A program made the translations under genes and the position numbers. The notes beneath the pieces are model-generated. The model searched no databases, had not been told where the DNA came from, and saw only the letters and a list, made by a program, of their open reading frames with translations. DNA of 64,000 bases, from contig CAMYLK010000001.1 of the NCBI GenBank assembly GCA_947259225.1, positions 124,001 through 188,000 on the forward strand, in the 5' to 3' direction. Shown in pieces: positions 63,985 to 64,000 of the stretch. Each line of letters opens with the position of its first letter. Positions within the stretch are counted from its first letter, which is position 1. Origin of the DNA: an uncultured Desulfobulbaceae bacterium (GTDB lineage: Bacteria; Desulfobacterota; Desulfobulbia; Desulfobulbales; Desulfobulbaceae).

Positions 63985-64000
63985 GACGGAGTACCCTACG

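Noticed and set aside
1..64000. tRNA, rRNA, tRNA-Sec, CRISPR, prophage or transposase genes
   Set aside because: Looked for on both strands by eye; no T-loop/acceptor pairs, spaced direct repeats or transposase motifs were recognised.

Overview
The window looks like a chromosome segment of an anaerobic, sulfate-reducer-like member of the Desulfobacterota; Desulfobulbales is my best guess, by inference from gene content only. The evidence is a Ni carbon monoxide dehydrogenase, an NrfD/4Fe-4S/tetraheme cytochrome module, an octaheme HAO-like cytochrome, rubrerythrin, a Na+-NQR operon, the mercury-methylation genes hgcAB, and apparent use of selenocysteine. No tRNA, rRNA, CRISPR array, intact insertion sequence or prophage was seen.

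Layout. 1-4.4 kb: the start of an L,D-transpeptidase-type exported protein running off the left edge, then ettA, a small conserved protein, a C-GCAxxG-C-C selenoprotein whose UGA splits the reading frame, a ZapG/YhcB-like protein and a DUF1858-like protein. 4.8-13.7 kb: one 2941-residue iterative polyketide synthase related to enediyne/PUFA synthases, with PPTase, two hotdog thioesterase-like segments and a methyltransferase fused in one chain. 14-19 kb: a c-di-GMP-linked block made of two GEMM-I-type riboswitches with overlapping terminators (one before a DUF1566 lipoprotein, one before cooS) and a TPR/MshEN-like protein. 19-25.5 kb: a membrane GDPD, a Tat-signal fragment resembling the start of a reductive dehalogenase, and a ybbA-ybbP-tesA cluster. 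25.5-33 kb: small housekeeping genes, cspA, rhlE and an ABC-2 exporter. 33-41 kb: the NrfD(CBS)/FeS/cytochrome module, a zinc-ribbon retropepsin-like protein, rubrerythrin, mntP and the second TPR/MshEN paralogue. 42-55 kb: DsbB/DsbA/TlpA thiol-redox genes, a MORN protein, ferredoxins, a DUF3365 haem protein, two aldo/keto reductases, the octaheme cytochrome, and a hemerythrin/PAS protein. 55-64 kb: a structured non-coding repeat, yceH, a FrnE/DsbA-like selenoprotein, an MFS transporter, and on the minus strand nqrCDEF-nqrM followed by arsR-hgcA-hgcB.

Main discovery. Three genes are broken by in-frame UGA exactly where a conserved or catalytic cysteine belongs, and each UGA is followed 17-18 nt later by the loop of a strong hairpin, which is the geometry of a bacterial SECIS. 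One of these is hgcA: its reading frame extends upstream to an ATG overlapping the arsR stop, and UGA falls in a Cys-Cys-Gly motif, giving Cys-Sec-Gly. I know of no described selenocysteine-containing HgcA. The other two are a C-GCAxxG-C-C protein and a FrnE-like protein with a U-P-F-C active site. The second major item is the single-chain PKS, whose fused thioesterase-like segments and PhcB-like methyltransferase suggest a self-contained route to a polyene or fatty methyl ester.
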